This document shows, piece after piece, positions 34,591 through 38,008 of a DNA stretch of 38,008 bases (the first letter of the stretch is position 1; each line of letters starts with the position of its first letter). A program made the position numbers and the translations under genes. The DNA is taken from assembly GCA_903918315.1 (NCBI GenBank), contig CAIXEA010000002.1, positions 1 through 38,008 on the forward strand. Direction: 5' to 3'. The notes under the pieces were generated by a model. It saw only the letters and a program-made list of their open reading frames with translations, had not been told where the DNA came from and ran no database searches. The stretch comes from an uncultured Acetobacteraceae bacterium (GTDB lineage Bacteria; Pseudomonadota; Alphaproteobacteria; Acetobacterales; Acetobacteraceae).

Positions 34591-35811
34591 ATGACAAGGG
34601 TTTCACCCCAGATGATTTCCGCGCTGCTGCCGAACTACGCCCGAGCCGACCTCGCCTTTGAGCGGGGGGAAGGCGCCTGGTTGTGGACGGTGGATGGGCG
34701 ACGATTCCTTGATTTTGGGTCAGGCATCGCGACCGCCTCCATTGGGCATGGGCACCCGCATCTGGCGCAGGCCATCGCCGCGCAGGCTGCCAAGGTGATG
34801 CACGTCTCGAACCTGTATCGCATTCCGCAGGCCGAAACGCTGGCCCAGCGGCTGGTCGACAACTCCTTCGCCGACAGCGTGTTCTTCTGCAATTCGGGCG
34901 CTGAGGCGAACGAGGGCATGATCAAGATGATGCGCCGGGCGATGTTCGATTCCGGCAAGGAAGAGCGCTACCGCTTCATCTGTTTCGAAGGCGCGTTCCA
35001 CGGCCGTACGCTGGCGACGCTGGCTGCCACCGGCAACCCGCATTACCTGCATGGCTTCGGCCCGGTGGTCGAAGGCTTCGATCATGTGCCGTTCAACAAC
35101 ATGAACGCCGTGCGCGACGCCATCGGCCCCAACACCTGCGGCATCATCGTCGAACCCATCCAGGGTGAGGGCGGTGTCCGCCCGGCGGATATGCAGTTCC
35201 TGCGCGATCTGCGCGCGGTGTGCGACGAGTACGGCCTGATCCTGGGCATGGACGAAGTGCAGTCGGGCATGGGCCGCACCGGCAAGCTGTTCGCGCATGA
35301 ATGGGCCGGCATCACGCCTGACGTGATGTCGTCGGCCAAAGGCATTGGCGGCGGCTTCCCCCTGGGCGCGGTGCTGGCGAAAGAGAAATTCGCCAAGGCG
35401 CTGGTCCCGGGCACGCATGGCACGACCTACGGCGGCAACCCGCTCGCCTGCACCGCAGGCAATGCCGTGCTCGACGTCATTCTGGCCCCTGGCTTCATCG
35501 AAGATGTGGAGCGTAAGGGCCGCAAGCTGCGTGCCGCGACCGACGCCATCGCCCGGGAATTTCCGACCGTGTTCGTCGATGCGCGCGGCATGGGCCTGTT
35601 GCAGGGTCTGAAATGCGTCGTACCGCAGGGCCAGATGCAAGCTGCCTGCGTTGCTGAGGGTCTGCTCGCCATCACCGCGGGCGACAATGTGGTCCGTCTG
35701 GCACCGCCGCTGGTGGTGACGGATTCCGACATCGATGAAGCAGCCGCCATGCTGCGCCGCGCCGCCACCAAGGTCGCCGCGGCGGTCGAGGCGGCAAAGG
35801 CCCCCCAGTGA
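34591..35811 (+). CDS. argD: Acetylornithine aminotransferase
   Basis: A 406-residue class III PLP aminotransferase of arginine biosynthesis. It opens with [18 protein letters not shown], has the PLP phosphate site [13 protein letters not shown], the Asp in [13 protein letters not shown] and the Schiff-base Lys250 in [14 protein letters not shown]. ArgD is assigned rather than a general ornithine transaminase because argF follows directly, overlapping by GTGA. ATG 34612 (MISALL), with AAGGG eleven bases upstream, is an equally good start and would shorten it by seven residues. Confidence 0.93.
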   Translation: MTRVSPQMISALLPNYARADLAFERGEGAWLWTVDGRRFLDFGSGIATASIGHGHPHLAQAIAAQAAKVMHVSNLYRIPQAETLAQRLVDNSFADSVFFCNSGAEANEGMIKMMRRAMFDSGKEERYRFICFEGAFHGRTLATLAATGNPHYLHGFGPVVEGFDHVPFNNMNAVRDAIGPNTCGIIVEPIQGEGGVRPADMQFLRDLRAVCDEYGLILGMDEVQSGMGRTGKLFAHEWAGITPDVMSSAKGIGGGFPLGAVLAKEKFAKALVPGTHGTTYGGNPLACTAGNAVLDVILAPGFIEDVERKGRKLRAATDAIAREFPTVFVDARGMGLLQGLKCVVPQGQMQAACVAEGLLAITAGDNVVRLAPPLVVTDSDIDEAAAMLRRAATKVAAAVEAAKAPQ

Positions 35812-36776
35812 GCTCGTCGCTCCGCCCGGTCTCGACACCGGATAACCGGTCACCCCACGGGGTGGCCGGTCCGCGGCATTTCCTCGACCTGCGGGACTTC
35901 GACAGCGCGACGTTGCGTCGCATGCTCGACATCGCGTCCGGCTTCAAGCGTGCGGGGGGCGTGACGTCGCGCCCGCTGGCCGGCAAGACGCTGGCGCTGA
36001 TCTTCGAGAAACCCTCCACCCGAACCCGCGTTTCGTTTGAGGTCGGGATGCGCCAGCTCGGCGGCGATGTGATCACACTGACCGGCAAGGACATGCAACT
36101 CGGCCGGGGTGAGACCGCGGCCGATACGGCGCGGGTGCTCTCACGCTATGTCGACGCGATCATGCTGCGCACCGATAGCGCGTCCAAGCTGCAGGAACTG
36201 GCGGAATACGCAACCGTGCCCGTCATTAACGGCCTGACGGAAGCGTCGCATCCCTGCCAGCTCATGGCTGACGTCATGACGTTCGAGGAGCATCGAGGCC
36301 CGATTACCGGCCAGATCGTGGCCTGGTGCGGCGATGGCAATAACGTCGCGCGGAGCTGGATCGAAGCTGCGGTGCGGTTCGGCTTTACCCTGCGCCTGGC
36401 AACCCCCGCGAGCCTTCGCCCGCCGGCCGATCTGATCGAATGGGCCCGGTCCCAGGGCGGCGACATCCAGTTGATGGACGATCCCGCCGCCGCCGTCGCC
36501 GGCGCGCGGTGCGTCGTCACCGATACCTGGGTGTCGATGTCAGACGACCCCAATACCAGCCGCCACAATCTGCTGGCGCCCTATCGCGTCAACAGTGAGC
36601 TGATGGCCAAGGCCGCACCAGATGCGATCTTCATGCATTGCCTGCCCGCCCATCGCGGCGAAGAAGTCACCGAAGACGTGATCGACGGCCCGCAGTCCGT
36701 GGTCTTTGATGAAGCCGAAAACCGCCTGCACGCCCAGAAGGGTGTGTTGGCCTGGGCTTTGGGCGCGGCACGATAA
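35808..36776 (+). CDS. argF: Ornithine carbamoyltransferase
   Basis: A 322-residue enzyme forming citrulline from ornithine and carbamoyl phosphate. The carbamoyl-phosphate site [15 protein letters not shown], the HPCQ motif in [11 protein letters not shown], the ornithine-side DTWVSM and the catalytic [13 protein letters not shown] are all intact. It starts with GTG overlapping the argD stop, so the two are translationally coupled. A strong 14-base hairpin follows. The first 22 or so residues are not conserved in the family. Confidence 0.96.
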   Translation: MSSSLRPVSTPDNRSPHGVAGPRHFLDLRDFDSATLRRMLDIASGFKRAGGVTSRPLAGKTLALIFEKPSTRTRVSFEVGMRQLGGDVITLTGKDMQLGRGETAADTARVLSRYVDAIMLRTDSASKLQELAEYATVPVINGLTEASHPCQLMADVMTFEEHRGPITGQIVAWCGDGNNVARSWIEAAVRFGFTLRLATPASLRPPADLIEWARSQGGDIQLMDDPAAAVAGARCVVTDTWVSMSDDPNTSRHNLLAPYRVNSELMAKAAPDAIFMHCLPAHRGEEVTEDVIDGPQSVVFDEAENRLHAQKGVLAWALGAAR

Positions 36777-36780
36777 AGCA

Positions 36781-36812
36781 AGGGCTGCACGCAGAATCCT
36801 GCGTGCAGCCCT
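36781..36812 (+). terminator. Hairpin after argF
   Basis: A perfect 14-base stem (36781-36794 with 36799-36812) and a four-base loop AATC, starting four bases after argF. No T-run follows, but the position and stability suggest transcription termination or 3'-end protection for the argDF unit. Confidence 0.65.
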
Positions 36813-36876
36813 CGGGCTTGCCCAGAACGGCCGACGGCAGCAGACTGTTCACCTCAGCAAAACAGGAGGAACCTTC

Positions 36877-37203
36877 ATGCTGTACGAACTGCGAATCTAC
36901 GAATGTGTCCCGGGTCGTCTGCCCGCGTTGAACAACCGCTTCAGCACCATCACGCTGAAAATCTGGGAAAAGCACGGCATCAAGCAAGCCGGCTTCTGGA
37001 CGACCGTGATTGGTGAATCCAACATGACCCTATATTACATGCTGCAGTGGGATTCTCTCGCTGACAGAGAAACGAAATGGAATGCCTTCCAGGCCGATCC
37101 GGAATGGATCGCGGCGCGCGCGAAAACCGAGGAGGATGGCCCGATCGTGGCCAACGTGAAGAACTTCATCCTTGGCCCGACCCCGTACTCCGCGGTGAAG
37201 TAA
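36877..37203 (+). CDS. NIPSNAP family protein
   Basis: A 108-residue ferredoxin-like (dimeric alpha-beta barrel) protein of the NIPSNAP family. It opens MLYELRIYECVPGRLPALNNRF and contains WEKHGIKQAGFWTTVIG, YYMLQWDSLADRETKWNAF and DPEWIAARA, all typical. AGGAGGA seven bases upstream is an ideal ribosome binding site. The biochemical function of bacterial members is not established. It is a single gene between two strong hairpins. Confidence 0.88.
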   Translation: MLYELRIYECVPGRLPALNNRFSTITLKIWEKHGIKQAGFWTTVIGESNMTLYYMLQWDSLADRETKWNAFQADPEWIAARAKTEEDGPIVANVKNFILGPTPYSAVK

Positions 37204-37210
37204 CGCTGAA

Positions 37211-37236
37211 CGGGCAATGGCTCATGCCATTGCCCG
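37211..37236. terminator. Bidirectional hairpin after NIPSNAP gene
   Basis: A ten-base stem (CGGGCAATGG / CCATTGCCCG) with loop CTCATG lies seven bases after the NIPSNAP stop. It overlaps the stop codon of the minus-strand remnant, so it can serve both convergent units. Confidence 0.5.
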
Positions 37237-37866
37237 GCTCACCTCCGCGAGCATCGCCTGCGCGACGATCAGATCGGATAACGTCGCACCCTCCGAAAAC
37301 CATGCGCAAATCGGCCGCAGCACCGCTGCGGCTTCGGCGAATTGACCCTGCTCCCGCAAGATCGCCGCGAGGTCCGTGGACGACCGCAGTTCCCACAATT
37401 TCGCCGCTTGCGCCTGCGCAATGTCGATACTGCGCCGCAGGATGTCCGCACGCTCAGCATCCGTCCCCTGTGAGACCTGCGCCCGCAGCCGCATCAGCTC
37501 TGCCTCACACCACCGTTCGCCGGTCAGGTCCACGAGTTCCATGGCGCGGTCAATCAACACGTGCGCCGCGATGCGATCGCCACTCCGGATCGCCAGTTCG
37601 GCCGCCGCGCTCATGAGATACGGGAGAAAGGCCCAGTTCTTTTGCACGTCGAAATGCTCGATCGCCTGCAACATACGACGATAGGCCTCGAAATTGTCGG
37701 CCGTATCCGATTGCAGCGCCCAACTTTCGAACACCGCCCCTTCCGGTTCGCCTTTGAACGTCTGGTAGCTTGCCGACAGCGACAACAATTGTCCGGCGCG
37801 CGCGCGGGTCCGGGGAATGTCGCGCAGCAACATATGCTGGATACAGCCACGGCGCAGACCAAACAC
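37222..37866 (-). pseudogene. C-terminal remnant of large ATPase/TPR regulator (adenylate cyclase-associated type)
   Basis: About 214 residues with TPR-like helices. The segments GERWCEAELMRLRAQVSQ, AQAAKLWELRSSTDLAAIL and AAAVLRPICAWFSEG match the extreme C-terminus of large proteins that join a cyclase or DNA-binding domain to an AAA ATPase and TPRs. The ATPase and sensor domains are missing. The frame begins with a GTG at 37866 and hits an in-frame stop seven codons further upstream. I read it as a 5'-truncated remnant; a short expressed TPR protein is possible. Confidence 0.55.
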
Positions 37867-38008
37867 GACACTAACCCATCTTATTCATCGCATGGCAGGG
37901 ATTCGCGAACGGACATGGCGCAAACATATGGAATCGTTCAGTGATTGGTTGCTTACACCCACACCGAACGCCGGACATAATCCGCCATGCCCGCCACCGA
38001 TGAGGATA

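Noticed and set aside
37892-38008. Open plus-strand frame, or a gene start at ATG 37987, running off the right edge
   Set aside because: Too short to judge; there is no ribosome binding site and no recognisable motif.

Overview
The window is GC-rich, densely packed bacterial chromosome. It most likely comes from an alphaproteobacterium of the Rhodospirillales/Acetobacteraceae type. This rests on a complete ccoNOQPGHIS cluster under a perfect FNR/FixK box, a CBP3-like cytochrome bc1 chaperone coupled to a YceD (DUF177) gene, a DUF6481 protein, an argD-argF pair and many acyl-CoA/flavin catabolic enzymes. The assignment is an inference from gene content. I see no rRNA, tRNA, CRISPR array or insertion sequence.

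Positions 1-8350 hold mostly oxidoreductases: a D-2-hydroxyacid dehydrogenase, a zinc-free quinone oxidoreductase, two luciferase-like flavin monooxygenases, an acyl-CoA dehydrogenase and a small citrate-synthase-fold protein. A SAM methyltransferase and a GT9 glycosyltransferase sit among them. REP-like palindromes lie in the first 200 bases.

Positions 8352-17021 form the cbb3 oxidase module. A divergent DsbD-like/SafE membrane protein and a two-helix small protein flank a TTGAT-N4-ATCAA palindrome. Then follow ccoN, ccoO, ccoQ, ccoP (structural), ccoG, ccoH, ccoI (copper handling and assembly) and ccoS. Stop/start overlaps link the small protein to ccoN and ccoG-ccoH-ccoI-ccoS; the structural genes are separated by a few bases. 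An amidase with a C-terminal tail and a DUF6481 gene close this part.

Positions 19338-28933 are the most unusual region. A 1077-residue, Cys- and Arg-free protein consists almost wholly of about 134 Thr-rich octads kept in perfect register. It is preceded by an overlapping 18-codon leader ORF and followed by a GT41 (O-GlcNAc-transferase/SPINDLY type) glycosyltransferase. Convergent to these lies a type I secretion pair: an HlyD adaptor and an ABC exporter with a degenerate C39 domain. The exporter is fused at its N-terminus to a DehI-like helical domain. I propose a secreted, O-glycosylated repeat fibre with its own glycosyltransferase and exporter. No TolC-type outer membrane gene is present in the window.

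Positions 29011-38008 return to metabolism: phytanoyl-CoA dioxygenase-like plus GNAT pair, isovaleryl-CoA dehydrogenase divergent from an acyl-CoA synthetase, the CBP3-like/YceD pair, argD-argF, a NIPSNAP protein, and the C-terminal remnant of a large ATPase/TPR regulator at the right edge.
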